A stretch of DNA of 15,212 nt from an uncultured Eubacteriales bacterium (GCA_900547315.1 URGI01000049.1:1-15212), one strand, 5' to 3'. Shown: positions 1-6,788, counted from the first letter of the stretch. The notes: generated from the sequence alone by a model not told the origin. Translations and numbers: made by a program.

Positions 1-79
1 ACTGGAACCCGTGCAGGCCGCCCCGGTCATCATCGAGGACAACTGCTTCATCGGCTCGCGTTCGATCGTGGTCGAGGCT
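1..79 (+). pseudogene. dapD: dapD-like fragment (tetrahydrodipicolinate N-succinyltransferase), broken at its 3' side
   Basis: Codons starting at base 2 read LEPVQAAPVIIEDNC, then FIGSRSIVVE. This is the left-handed beta-helix core of DapD, the lysine/diaminopimelate-pathway enzyme that succinylates tetrahydrodipicolinate. The 'EDNCFIG' wording fits DapD better than the acetyltransferase DapH. About 26 residues are visible; the 5' part lies outside the window. Homology stops at about bases 76-79, where the family would continue VVEGV. The frame then runs through foreign sequence to a TGA at 104-106. From base 78 the DNA is phosphoketolase in a different frame, so no fusion protein is expected. 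It is either a deletion remnant or one half of an assembly chimera. Identity is fairly sure despite the short length. Confidence 0.6.
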
Positions 80-2369
80 CTCCGCCTGCCAGCTTTATCT
101 GCTTGACGATCCTCTGCTGCAGAAACCGCTCACCGAAGAGAGCATCAAGAAAAAGATCGTCGGCCACTGGGGCACCGTGCCCGGTCAGAACTTTATCTAC
201 GCTCACCTCAACCGAGTTATCAAAAAATATGACCTCGATATGATATATATATCCGGCCCCGGCCACGGCGGAAACGCCATGGTCGCTCAGGATTGGCTGG
301 ACGGCAGCTATCAGGAGGTTTACCCCAACATCTCCCGCGACAAGGAAGGCATGCAGAAGCTCTTCAAGCAGTTCTCTTTCCCCGGCGGCATCCCCTCCCA
401 TGTTGCGCCCGAGACCCCGGGTTCCATCAACGAGGGCGGCGAGCTGGGCTACTCCCTCGCCCACTCCTTCGGCGCCGTGACCGATAACCCAGACCTCATC
501 GCAGCCTGCGTCGTCGGCGACGGCGAAGCAGAGACCGGCCCGCTCGCAACTTCCTGGCAGCTCAACAAATTCGTCAACGCCAAGACTGACGGCGCCGTGC
601 TGCCGATACTCCACCTCAACGGCTACAAGATTGCAAACCCCACCCTCTTCGCGCGCATTTCGCATGAAGAGCTTGAGGACTTCTTCCGCGGCTGCGGCTG
701 GGAGCCGCACTTCGTCGAGGGCAGCGCCCCCGCCGAGATGCACCGCCTCATGGCGGACACTCTTGATGAGTGCATCGAGAAGATCCTCGCCTATCAAAAG
801 GACGCAAGAGAGAACGGCAACATGAACCGCCCCCGCTGGCCGATGATCGTTTTCCGCAGCCCGAAGGGCTGGACAGGCCCGGCATATGTTGACGGCCTGA
901 AGGTCGAAAACTACTGGCGCGCGCACCAGGTTCCCATTCAGCCCGATTCCCCCGAGCATATCCGCCAGATCGAGCAGTGGCTGCATTCCTATCATCCCGA
1001 AGAGCTGTTCGACGATAACGGCACTCCCGTGCAGGAGCTGCTCGACTTCCCGCCCAAGGGCACCCGCCGCATGGGCGCGAATCCCCATGCGAACGGCGGT
1101 CTGCTGCTGAAGGATCTGCGCATGCCCGACTTCCGCGAGTACGGCGTGGATATTCCCTTCCCCGGCAGCGTCGAGGCGCAGGATATGTCCGTACTCGGCG
1201 ACTTCGTGCGCGATATCTACAAGCTCAACGACAAGGAGCGCAACTTCCGCTCCTTCGGCCCCGACGAGACGAACTCCAACCGACTTAACGCGGTATTTGA
1301 GGAAACCGACCGTGTCTGGAACGGCGAAGCCTACGACACCGACGATCATCTCGCCCCCGACGGCAGAGTCATGGACTCCATGCTCTCCGAGCATGTGTGC
1401 GAAGGTATGCTCGAGGGCTACCTGCTCACCGGCCGCCACGGCTTTTTCAACAGCTACGAGGCGTTCATCCGCATAGTTGACTCCATGTTCTCGCAGCACG
1501 CAAAGTGGCTCAAGGTCTGCAATCAGCTTCCTTGGCGTCAGAAGATCGCGTCGCTCAACTATGTTCTCGCCTCCAATGTCTGGCAGCAGGACCACAACGG
1601 CTTCACGCATCAGGACCCCGGCTTCCTCGACCACGTCGCCAACAAGAAGGCCGACGTCGTCCGCCTGTACCTGCCGCCGGATGCAAACTGCCTGCTGAGC
1701 TGCTTTGACCACTGCATCCGCTCCCGCAACTATGTAAACGTCATCGTCGCCTCCAAGCATCCCCGTCCCCAGTGGCTGACTATGGAGCAGGCCGTAAAGC
1801 ACTGCACTCAGGGCATCGGCATCTGGCAGTGGGCATCCACCGACGAGGGTCAGGAGCCTGACATCGTCATGGCCTGCTGCGGCGACACGCCGACGCTTGA
1901 GACCCTGGCCGCCGTCACCATCCTGCGCAGCGCGTTCCCCGAACTGCGCATCCGCGTTGTCAACGTCGTTGACCTGATGCGTCTCCAGAGCGAGGAGCAG
2001 CACCCGCACGGCCTGTCGCAGAGAGATTACGACATGATCTTCACCACCGACAAGCCCATCATCTTCGCCTTCCATGGCTATCCCAGCCTCATCCATGAGC
2101 TGACTTACAGACGCCACAACAAGAACATCCACGTCCGCGGCTACATCGAAGAGGGCACCATCACCACGCCCTTCGACATGAGAGTCCTTAACAGACTGGA
2201 TCGCTTCAACCTCGTCATGTCTGCGGTCTATAATCTCCCGCAACTTGGCAACCGCGGCGCGTACCTCGTCCAGCAGATGAAGGATAAGCTCGTCGAGCAT
2301 GCTCAGTACATCGCTGAGTACGGCGTAGACCTCCCCGAAGTTGCTAACTGGAAATGGACTGATAAATAA
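78..2369 (+). CDS. xfp: D-xylulose 5-phosphate/D-fructose 6-phosphate phosphoketolase, 5'-truncated
   Basis: A cytoplasmic ThDP enzyme that splits xylulose 5-phosphate (and often fructose 6-phosphate) with phosphate to acetyl phosphate plus glyceraldehyde 3-phosphate or erythrose 4-phosphate. Family-like sequence begins LSACQLYLLDDPLL at base 78, followed by GHWGTVPGQNF, GPGHGG, EGGELGY (about 432-452), the ThDP/Mg motif GDGEAETGP (about 516-542), LLTGRHG, QDHNGFTHQDPG and FAFHGYP. About 763 residues are present against a usual 790-800, so roughly the first 30 (the DAYWRAANY region) are missing. A GTG at 177 opens the longest start-to-stop frame, but starting there would discard the conserved GHWGT histidine, so it is not a credible native start. 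The frame upstream of 78 is open but reads dapD DNA out of frame. The residue before EGGELGY is Asn where bifidobacterial enzymes have His; clostridial members, as I recall them, also carry Asn. The identity is certain; whether this copy is intact in the organism is not. Confidence 0.95.
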   Translation, partial: LSACQLYLLDDPLLQKPLTEESIKKKIVGHWGTVPGQNFIYAHLNRVIKKYDLDMIYISGPGHGGNAMVAQDWLDGSYQEVYPNISRDKEGMQKLFKQFSFPGGIPSHVAPETPGSINEGGELGYSLAHSFGAVTDNPDLIAACVVGDGEAETGPLATSWQLNKFVNAKTDGAVLPILHLNGYKIANPTLFARISHEELEDFFRGCGWEPHFVEGSAPAEMHRLMADTLDECIEKILAYQKDARENGNMNRPRWPMIVFRSPKGWTGPAYVDGLKVENYWRAHQVPIQPDSPEHIRQIEQWLHSYHPEELFDDNGTPVQELLDFPPKGTRRMGANPHANGGLLLKDLRMPDFREYGVDIPFPGSVEAQDMSVLGDFVRDIYKLNDKERNFRSFGPDETNSNRLNAVFEETDRVWNGEAYDTDDHLAPDGRVMDSMLSEHVCEGMLEGYLLTGRHGFFNSYEAFIRIVDSMFSQHAKWLKVCNQLPWRQKIASLNYVLASNVWQQDHNGFTHQDPGFLDHVANKKADVVRLYLPPDANCLLSCFDHCIRSRNYVNVIVASKHPRPQWLTMEQAVKHCTQGIGIWQWASTDEGQEPDIVMACCGDTPTLETLAAVTILRSAFPELRIRVVNVVDLMRLQSEEQHPHGLSQRDYDMIFTTDKPIIFAFHGYPSLIHELTYRRHNKNIHVRGYIEEGTITTPFDMRVLNRLDRFNLVMSAVYNLPQLGNRGAYLVQQMKDKLVEHAQYIAEYGVDLPEVANWKWTDK

Positions 2370-2372
2370 AAT

Positions 2373-2418
2373 AAGCGTAAAAAATCCCTCGCCGCCTGGC
2401 GAGGGATTTTTTACGCTT
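2373..2418. terminator. bidirectional intrinsic terminator between xfp and araC
   Basis: Two perfectly complementary 21-base arms (2373-2393 and 2398-2418) enclose the tetraloop GCCT. The upper GC-rich part is flanked by an A6 run on the left and a T6 run on the right, so a U-tract follows the hairpin on either strand. It serves the convergent genes on both sides, and the last codons and stop of araC lie inside the right arm. Confidence 0.93.
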
Positions 2419-3232
2419 TCTTTCTGTATTCCTTCGGCAGACAGCCGTAGGATTCCTTGAACGTGGCCGTGAACTTGCTCTGGCTCTCATAACCCACGAG
2501 CCGCCCGATCTCCGCTATGCTCATGTCGGACTCGTGCAGCAGCGCCGCCGCCTTCTTCATCCGGTGCTCCTTCATATGCGCCGCGATCGATTCTCCGTAG
2601 ACGGACTTGAACACGGCCTTGAGCGTCGTCGGGTTCATCAGATACTTGTGCGACAACTCCTCGATCGTGAAGCGGCGCTCCATGTTCGACGCGAGCAGAT
2701 CGTGTATCTCGCGGATCACGCGCACCTGCTCTGCCTGATACTGTGTCATCTGGTTGCGTCCGGAGGGTTTCAGCTTCGCCAGATACAGCAGCAGCTCCAG
2801 AGTCTTGACTCTGAGATAGGCGTTCCGCAGTTCCTCCGGCTGATCATAAAACGCGGAGAAAATGCTCTCGGTCTGCTCGTTGCCCGTATGCGGGAAGCAG
2901 CCCGCGCCGCAGAGCCTGTCTTTCAGCAGCTTCGGTGTCACGCCGGAATCCGCGATCAGCTCCGGCTCCGCGCCGTCCGCCAGCTCTATGCACAACAGCT
3001 CGCAGCGGTCATTCGGGAAATAGAACTCCGCACTTGCCAGCAGCTCGCTGGGGCAGACGCAGAAATCGCCCGCCCCAAGATTCACGCTGCTGCCCGCGGC
3101 CGTTTTCCAGCCGACGCGCTCCGCGCGGCAGTACAGCACAGCAAGCTCTCCCGCGGCATACTCCGGCATCGCGTCATCCGGCAGCAAGAGGAAGTATGCC
3201 CGCACGCTCGAAAAAATTTCCGCCGCGAGCAT
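2411..3232 (-). CDS. AraC-family transcriptional regulator, partner of arsR
   Basis: A 273-residue protein with an N-terminal cupin-like sensing region (about 1-155) and a C-terminal pair of AraC helix-turn-helix motifs. The first is around residues 187-210 (FTIEELSHKYLMNPTTLKAV). The second, around 238-270, carries the family signature IAEIGRLVGYES..KFTATFK..YG..PKEYR. I chose the ATG at 3232 (MLAAEIF). It overlaps the arsR stop by one base (TGATG), indicating translational coupling; an upstream GTG at 3262 would add ten poor residues. The gene is the second of a minus-strand arsR-araC operon reading away from the metal exporter. The N-terminal region has several cysteines (for example residues 35, 58, 60, 77, 81, 108 and 112), which could bind metal, but this is only inference. 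It ends in a shared bidirectional terminator. Family assignment is strong; the ligand and targets are unknown. Confidence 0.9.
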   Translation of the reverse strand: MLAAEIFSSVRAYFLLLPDDAMPEYAAGELAVLYCRAERVGWKTAAGSSVNLGAGDFCVCPSELLASAEFYFPNDRCELLCIELADGAEPELIADSGVTPKLLKDRLCGAGCFPHTGNEQTESIFSAFYDQPEELRNAYLRVKTLELLLYLAKLKPSGRNQMTQYQAEQVRVIREIHDLLASNMERRFTIEELSHKYLMNPTTLKAVFKSVYGESIAAHMKEHRMKKAAALLHESDMSIAEIGRLVGYESQSKFTATFKESYGCLPKEYRKKA

Positions 3233-3618
3233 CACTCCGCCTCCTCGCGCCACTCCGGGCACGCGATGTCCATGACCTGCTCTATCATCTCATGCAGCAG
3301 GCGGCTCTGCGCGCTGTCCGCCGCGTGATAATACACTTCCTTGCCCTCGCGGCGGCTGACAATCAGGCCGCTGTCGCGCAGTGTGCGCAGGTGATGAGAT
3401 ACGGCAGGGCTTGACATATCCAGCATTACCGCGATATTCACGACGCACTCGTCGCAGTGGCACAGCAGCCAGAATATCCTCACGCGCGTCGTATCGCCCA
3501 GCTGGCGGAACACATCCGCTATGGTCTGGAAATTATCCACGCGCTCAAGCACTTCACGTATCTCCGCCGTGTTCATTTTTTCTTCGCCGTGATGATGCGG
3601 CAGTTCGGTCTTCGCCAT
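3232..3618 (-). CDS. ArsR/SmtB-family metal-sensing repressor (CadC/CzrA-like)
   Basis: A 128-residue winged-helix repressor that normally leaves DNA when it binds a metal. The core reads LGDTTRVRIFWLL, then SSPAVSHHLRTLRDSGLI (recognition helix, about 69-86) and RREGKEVYYHAAD (wing). Potential ligands are unusually many. There is an N-terminal HHHGEE (8-13), a CHCDEC run (53-58) at the helix-3 position where CadC has its cysteines, and Asp101, His109 and Cys120 near the helix-5 region. Linkage to a ZntA-type pump suggests Zn, Cd or Pb sensing. The start ATG at 3618 has a strong GGAGGAG site at 3624-3630. The gene is divergent from the chaperone/ATPase genes and shares a promoter-operator with them, so autorepression is likely. 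It is coupled to araC by a one-base overlap. The family is certain; the metal is inferred. Confidence 0.93.
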   Translation of the reverse strand: MAKTELPHHHGEEKMNTAEIREVLERVDNFQTIADVFRQLGDTTRVRIFWLLCHCDECVVNIAVMLDMSSPAVSHHLRTLRDSGLIVSRREGKEVYYHAADSAQSRLLHEMIEQVMDIACPEWREEAE

Positions 3619-3687
3619 GCTTACTCCTCCGTTTTCGCCCGTTCGGAAACGCTTTTTGCCCCTTTGGACATGAGTTTACCGAAGGGA

Positions 3688-3716
3688 TTGACTTTCCTTT
3701 TCGCGCATATTATACT
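3688..3716 (+). promoter_or_regulatory. sigma-70 promoter for the chaperone/ZntA genes
   Basis: TTGACT (3688-3693) and TATACT (3711-3716) are separated by exactly 17 bp. Each hexamer differs from consensus at one base. Transcription would start near 3723, at the edge of the palindromic operator at 3726-3749. Confidence 0.85.
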
Positions 3717-3737
3717 ACGGCCATGATGATTAAACAA
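3709..3737 (-). promoter_or_regulatory. sigma-70 promoter for arsR-araC, overlapping the divergent promoter
   Basis: On the minus strand TTGTTT (3737-3732) and a perfect TATAAT (3714-3709) are 17 bp apart. The -10 overlaps the -10 of the opposing promoter, and the -35 lies inside the operator. The two promoters therefore cannot be occupied together, and one bound repressor could silence both. Confidence 0.75.
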
Positions 3738-3749
3738 GTGCTTAATCAT
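3726..3749. promoter_or_regulatory. ArsR operator O1
   Basis: A 24-bp palindrome with perfect 8-bp arms, ATGATTAA and TTAATCAT, separated by ACAAGTGC (itself partly symmetric, CA..TG). This imperfect AT-rich layout is typical of ArsR/SmtB operators. It begins about three bases after the predicted plus-strand transcription start and covers the -35 of the minus-strand promoter. Binding by the adjacent ArsR is inferred from position and symmetry. Confidence 0.8.
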
Positions 3750-3789
3750 GAAATGATTTGCACGCCACGCAGAAAGGAGAACATTCTCA

Positions 3790-4008
3790 ATGAAAAAGAC
3801 TTACAGTATTGAAGTGGACTGCGCCAACTGCGCAAATCTTATGGAGGAAGCCACCAAGAAGACCCCCGGTGTCGCCTCCGCGGTCGTAAACTTTATGACC
3901 CAGAAGATGATCGTAGAGTTTGAAGAAGGTCAGGACGCGAAAGCCGTTATGCAGGAAGTGCTCAAGGCCTGCAAGAAGGTCGAGCCTGACTGTGAAATCG
4001 AGCTTTGA
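3790..4008 (+). CDS. HMA-domain heavy-metal chaperone (CopZ-like fold) serving the ATPase
   Basis: A 72-residue single heavy-metal-associated domain. The metal loop is VDCANCANLMEEA (CxxC, Cys11 and Cys14), followed by the family core GV.SAVVNFMTQKMIVEFEEG and an acidic end CKKVEPDCEIEL with a further Cys. Such a domain is usually fused to the N-terminus of ZntA/CadA pumps. Here the pump next door lacks one, so this free domain probably delivers Zn, Cd or Pb to it in the cytoplasm. AAAGGAG at 3773-3779 is the ribosome site and fixes the ATG. It is the first gene after the repressible promoter; 93 bp containing a strong hairpin and a second operator separate it from the ATPase gene. The fold is certain; the partner is inferred. 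Confidence 0.92.
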   Translation: MKKTYSIEVDCANCANLMEEATKKTPGVASAVVNFMTQKMIVEFEEGQDAKAVMQEVLKACKKVEPDCEIEL

Positions 4009-4019
4009 TTTTACCGGAA

Positions 4020-4047
4020 GCGCCCATCCGCTCCTGCGGGTGGGCGC
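4020..4047. other. intercistronic hairpin without a U-tract
   Basis: Twelve-base arms (4020-4031 and 4036-4047) pair with a single G-U wobble around the loop TCCT. No T run follows on either side, so it is not a standard intrinsic terminator. It may act as a partial attenuator or an mRNA end-stabiliser that lets the chaperone be made in excess of the pump. The structure is seen; the role is inferred. Confidence 0.6.
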
Positions 4048-4060
4048 ATTGCCCGGTCTA

Positions 4061-4084
4061 ATGGTTAAATGAACGTTTAATTAT
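4061..4084. promoter_or_regulatory. probable second ArsR operator O2, upstream of the ATPase
   Basis: ATGGTTAA and TTAATTAT flank eight bases. O1 and O2 share the pattern AT-N2-TTAA-N8-TTAA-N2-AT with identical spacing. The arms match 6 of 8 positions as an inverted repeat. It ends just before the ATPase ribosome site (AAAGGAG, 4085-4091). A TCTAAT hexamer at 4057-4062 could be a -10, but no convincing -35 was found. Confidence 0.6.
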
Positions 4085-4101
4085 AAAGGAGATGCTCCGT
4101 A

Positions 4102-5985
4102 ATGTCCAAGAAGCAGAAAAAGATGCTGACCCGCATCATTATTGCGGCCGTAATGCTCATCGCGCTGCGCTTCATCCCCGTCACCGGCCTGCTTCGTCTG
4201 GCGCTGTATCTGGTCGTATACATCATCATCGGCTACGATATACTCCGAAAGGCCGGCAAGGGCATACTCAACCGCCGCGTATTTGACGAGAACTTCCTGA
4301 TGGCCGTCGCCACGGTCGGCGCGTTTGCGCTGGCGATATATGAGCGCAGCGGCGACTACAACGAGGCCATCGCCGTTATGCTGTTTTACCAGATAGGCGA
4401 GTTGTTCCAGAGCTACGCCGTCGGCAAGAGCCGCAAGAACATCAGCGCGCTCATGGATATCCGCCCCGATTATGCCAACATTGAGCGCGACGGCAAGCTT
4501 GAAAAGGTCGATCCCGATGAGGTCGCTGTCGGCAGCATCATCGTTGTGCAGCCAGGCGAAAAGGTTCCTATCGACGGTGTCATCGTTGAAGGCAGCTCCT
4601 CGCTCAACACCAGCGCACTGACCGGTGAAAGCCTCCCGCGCGACGCCAAGCCCGGCGACGATATTATAAGCGGCTGCATAAACATGACCGGCGTTCTGAA
4701 AGTCAAAACCACCAAGGAGTTCGGCGAGTCCACCGTCTCCAAGATCCTTGAGCTTGTCGAAAACTCCAGCTCCCGCAAATCCCGCTCCGAGGCGTTCATC
4801 TCGAAGTTCGCCCGCGTATATACCCCCGCCGTTTGTTACAGCGCGCTCGCCCTCGCGGTGCTGCCGCCGGTAGTCCGTCTCATCACCGGACTTGACGCAC
4901 AGTGGGAACAGTGGATATACCGTGCGCTGTCCTTCCTCGTTGTCAGCTGCCCCTGCGCGCTCGTCATCAGCATCCCGCTCAGCTTCTTCGCCGGCATCGG
5001 CGGCGCGAGCAAGGAAGGTGTCCTCATCAAAGGCTCCAACTATCTTGAGACTTTGTCTCAGGTCAAGACTGTTGTGTTTGACAAGACCGGCACGCTGACC
5101 CAGGGCGTATTCGAGGTCAGCGCCGTGCATCACACCCCCATCGAGCAGGAAAAGCTGCTTGAGTACGCAGCTCTCGCCGAGTGCGCCTCCTCACATCCTA
5201 TCAGCAAGAGTCTCCAGCGCGCCTACGGCAAGGAGATCGACCGCAGCCGCGTCACTGATATTGAAGAGATCAGCGGTCACGGCGTCATCGCCAAGGTAGA
5301 TGGAGTTCAGGTCGCCGCCGGCAACGACAAGCTCATGGAGCAGCTGAACATCCCCTACCAGAACTGCCGCAGCATCGGTACAATAATCCATATGGCGATT
5401 GACGGCAAGTACGCCGGACACATCGTCATCTCCGATATCGTCAAGCCGCACTCCAAGCAGGCCATTGCAAACCTGAAGCATGCGGGCGTTGAGAAGACCG
5501 TTATGCTCACCGGTGACATGAAGAAGGTCGCCGACTCCGTCGCAGCCGAGCTCGGCGTTGACGAGGTGTACAGCGAACTGCTTCCGGCCGGCAAGGTCGA
5601 GAAGGTCGAAGGGCTGCTCGCGGCCAACAGCGGCAGCGCTAAACTCGCCTTCGTCGGTGACGGCATCAACGACGCTCCCGTTCTCAGCCGCGCGGACATC
5701 GGCATTGCGATGGGCGCCATGGGCTCCGACGCCGCTATCGAGGCTGCCGACGTTGTGCTCATGGACGACGATCCGCTCCAGATCGCAAAGGCGATCAAAA
5801 TATCCCGCAAGTGCATCCGCATAGTATATGAGAACATCGGCTTCGCGCTGGTCGTCAAATTCGGCTGCCTGCTGCTCGTCGCTCTCGGTATGGCCAACAT
5901 GTGGGCCGCGATATTCGCAGACGTCGGCGTTATGATAATAGCCGTTCTCAACGCGATCCGCGCCCTGAGAGTACACAATCTGTAA
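4102..5985 (+). CDS. zntA: ZntA/CadA-type P1B heavy-metal (Zn/Cd/Pb) exporting ATPase lacking the N-terminal metal-binding domain
   Basis: A 627-residue polytopic inner-membrane ATPase that pumps divalent soft metals out of the cytoplasm. Motifs in order: actuator-domain TGES (174-177), transmembrane CPC (283-285), phosphorylation site DKTGT (327-331), SSHP with the nucleotide-binding HP (365-366), TGD (470-472) and GDGINDAPVLS (519-529). In the last two helices Lys586 (VVKFG) and Asp607 (FADVGV) match the residues that define the Zn/Cd/Pb class P1B-2 rather than the copper class. No CxxC or His-rich N-terminal domain is present; the protein starts almost directly at the first membrane helix (about 11-45). 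That domain appears to be supplied by the separate protein at 3790-4008. The ATG at 4102 follows AAAGGAG at 4085-4091. Expression is probably controlled by the ArsR operators. Length is normal for HMA-less members. Confidence 0.95.
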   Translation: MSKKQKKMLTRIIIAAVMLIALRFIPVTGLLRLALYLVVYIIIGYDILRKAGKGILNRRVFDENFLMAVATVGAFALAIYERSGDYNEAIAVMLFYQIGELFQSYAVGKSRKNISALMDIRPDYANIERDGKLEKVDPDEVAVGSIIVVQPGEKVPIDGVIVEGSSSLNTSALTGESLPRDAKPGDDIISGCINMTGVLKVKTTKEFGESTVSKILELVENSSSRKSRSEAFISKFARVYTPAVCYSALALAVLPPVVRLITGLDAQWEQWIYRALSFLVVSCPCALVISIPLSFFAGIGGASKEGVLIKGSNYLETLSQVKTVVFDKTGTLTQGVFEVSAVHHTPIEQEKLLEYAALAECASSHPISKSLQRAYGKEIDRSRVTDIEEISGHGVIAKVDGVQVAAGNDKLMEQLNIPYQNCRSIGTIIHMAIDGKYAGHIVISDIVKPHSKQAIANLKHAGVEKTVMLTGDMKKVADSVAAELGVDEVYSELLPAGKVEKVEGLLAANSGSAKLAFVGDGINDAPVLSRADIGIAMGAMGSDAAIEAADVVLMDDDPLQIAKAIKISRKCIRIVYENIGFALVVKFGCLLLVALGMANMWAAIFADVGVMIIAVLNAIRALRVHNL

Positions 5986-6000
5986 CTCATATATAATTTT

Positions 6001-6032
6001 TAAGCTCCCGTAAAAACGGGAGCTTATTTTTT
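6001..6032 (+). terminator. intrinsic terminator after the ATPase gene
   Basis: Eleven-base perfect arms (6001-6011 and 6016-6026) around an AAAA loop, followed by T6 at 6027-6032. It starts 15 bases after the stop and overlaps the stop codon of the convergent gntR gene. The opposite side has only a poor A-run, so it mainly serves the plus strand. Confidence 0.93.
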
Positions 6033-6750
6033 ATTCCGCGCCGTTTACACCGCACTCTCTGACGTATTGGTCAAACTTGTCCGTTATATACACCTGTGCC
6101 TCTAAGCCTCTCCCCTGCTCGACAAGCTCCGTTATGTGCTCGCTCTGCTCTATCAGCTCATCTATGCCCCAGTATCCGGCGCAGTAGGTCCACAGATCCT
6201 GCGATATCTCGGTGAACGAATTCATCAGCAGGATGAACACCTCGTTACCGCTCAGGCGGCAGATGAGATAATGAAAGCCCTTGGTCATGCGGCCAAGCTC
6301 CGCCGCCGTCAGATCCTTGCCGCGCATCGTCCGGAATGTGGCGATATACTCGCGCAGCTTCGCTATATCCGCGGGAGTATGCTCCTTCGCAAGGCGGATG
6401 AGTGCGCCGCCCTCGATGGCGTTACGCGTCTCGACCAGCGAGACGATGCGATCGCGCGTCAGGTGTCTCCCGCCGGTGCGCAGTATCTCATGCAGCGTGT
6501 CGTAATTTCCATTCGCGGCAAAGTCGGCGACATAAGTCCCGTGCCGCGGAATTATCTCGACAAATCCCGCCCGCTCAAGCTCCTTTATCGCAAGATGCAG
6601 CGCCGACTGGTTCACGCCCGTCTGCTCGGCCAGCAGCCGTTCGCTCGGCAGCTTCTCGCCGGAGCGAAGCTCGCCAAGGAGGATTTTGGATTTTATCTCG
6701 TCAAAGAAATACTCCTTCGGCGACGGTATGCTTATTTTCTCAAAGGCCAT
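6031..6750 (-). CDS. GntR-family regulator, FadR/FCD subclass, controlling the dehydratase operon
   Basis: A 239-residue regulator. The N-terminal winged helix (about 10-75) carries GEKLPSERLLAEQTGVNQSALHLAIKELERAGF.., then RHGTYV. The C-terminal all-helical FCD domain (about 100-232) contains VETRNAIEGGALIRLA, GFHYLICRLSGNE and SEHITELVEQG. FCD members usually sense organic acids, often through a bound metal. Here His160 and His205 remain, but the acidic residue normally four before the first His is Thr156, and the last His position reads ITDKF. The metal site may therefore be incomplete. The ribosome site GGGAGGG (6759-6765) fixes the ATG. The gene is divergent from the dehydratase genes, with identical operator copies at both promoters, so it probably represses itself and them. 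Confidence 0.9.
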   Translation of the reverse strand: MAFEKISIPSPKEYFFDEIKSKILLGELRSGEKLPSERLLAEQTGVNQSALHLAIKELERAGFVEIIPRHGTYVADFAANGNYDTLHEILRTGGRHLTRDRIVSLVETRNAIEGGALIRLAKEHTPADIAKLREYIATFRTMRGKDLTAAELGRMTKGFHYLICRLSGNEVFILLMNSFTEISQDLWTYCAGYWGIDELIEQSEHITELVEQGRGLEAQVYITDKFDQYVRECGVNGAE

Positions 6751-6770
6751 GCACGGTGCCCTCCCGTCTG

Positions 6771-6788
6771 TGATTATTCACTGTGAAT
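6771..6788. promoter_or_regulatory. GntR-regulator operator copy 1 (gntR side)
   Basis: TGATTATTCACTGTGAAT. The 13-base core ATTCAC-T-GTGAAT (6776-6788) is a perfect inverted repeat. It begins directly downstream of the predicted minus-strand transcription start (about 6791). The same 18-base string with only the central base changed recurs at 6884-6901. Confidence 0.78.

Noticed and set aside
177..179. GTG as the native start of phosphoketolase
   Set aside because: Conserved family sequence, including the GHWGT histidine, continues upstream to base 78, so this codon is internal.
48..2300. A 750-codon open frame on the minus strand opposite phosphoketolase
   Set aside because: It is a by-product of GC-biased third positions opposite a well-conserved gene. 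Its translation has no recognisable domain and is rich in Ala, Val, Glu and Asp, typical of antisense shadows.
4020..4047. The hairpin after the HMA gene as a true intrinsic terminator
   Set aside because: There is no T run on either side, and the next gene of the same functional unit follows in the same direction.
4049..4081. An independent promoter for the ATPase gene (TTGCCC with TTTAAT)
   Set aside because: The spacing is 21 bp and both hexamers are weak. TCTAAT at 4057-4062 likewise has no -35 at a usable distance.
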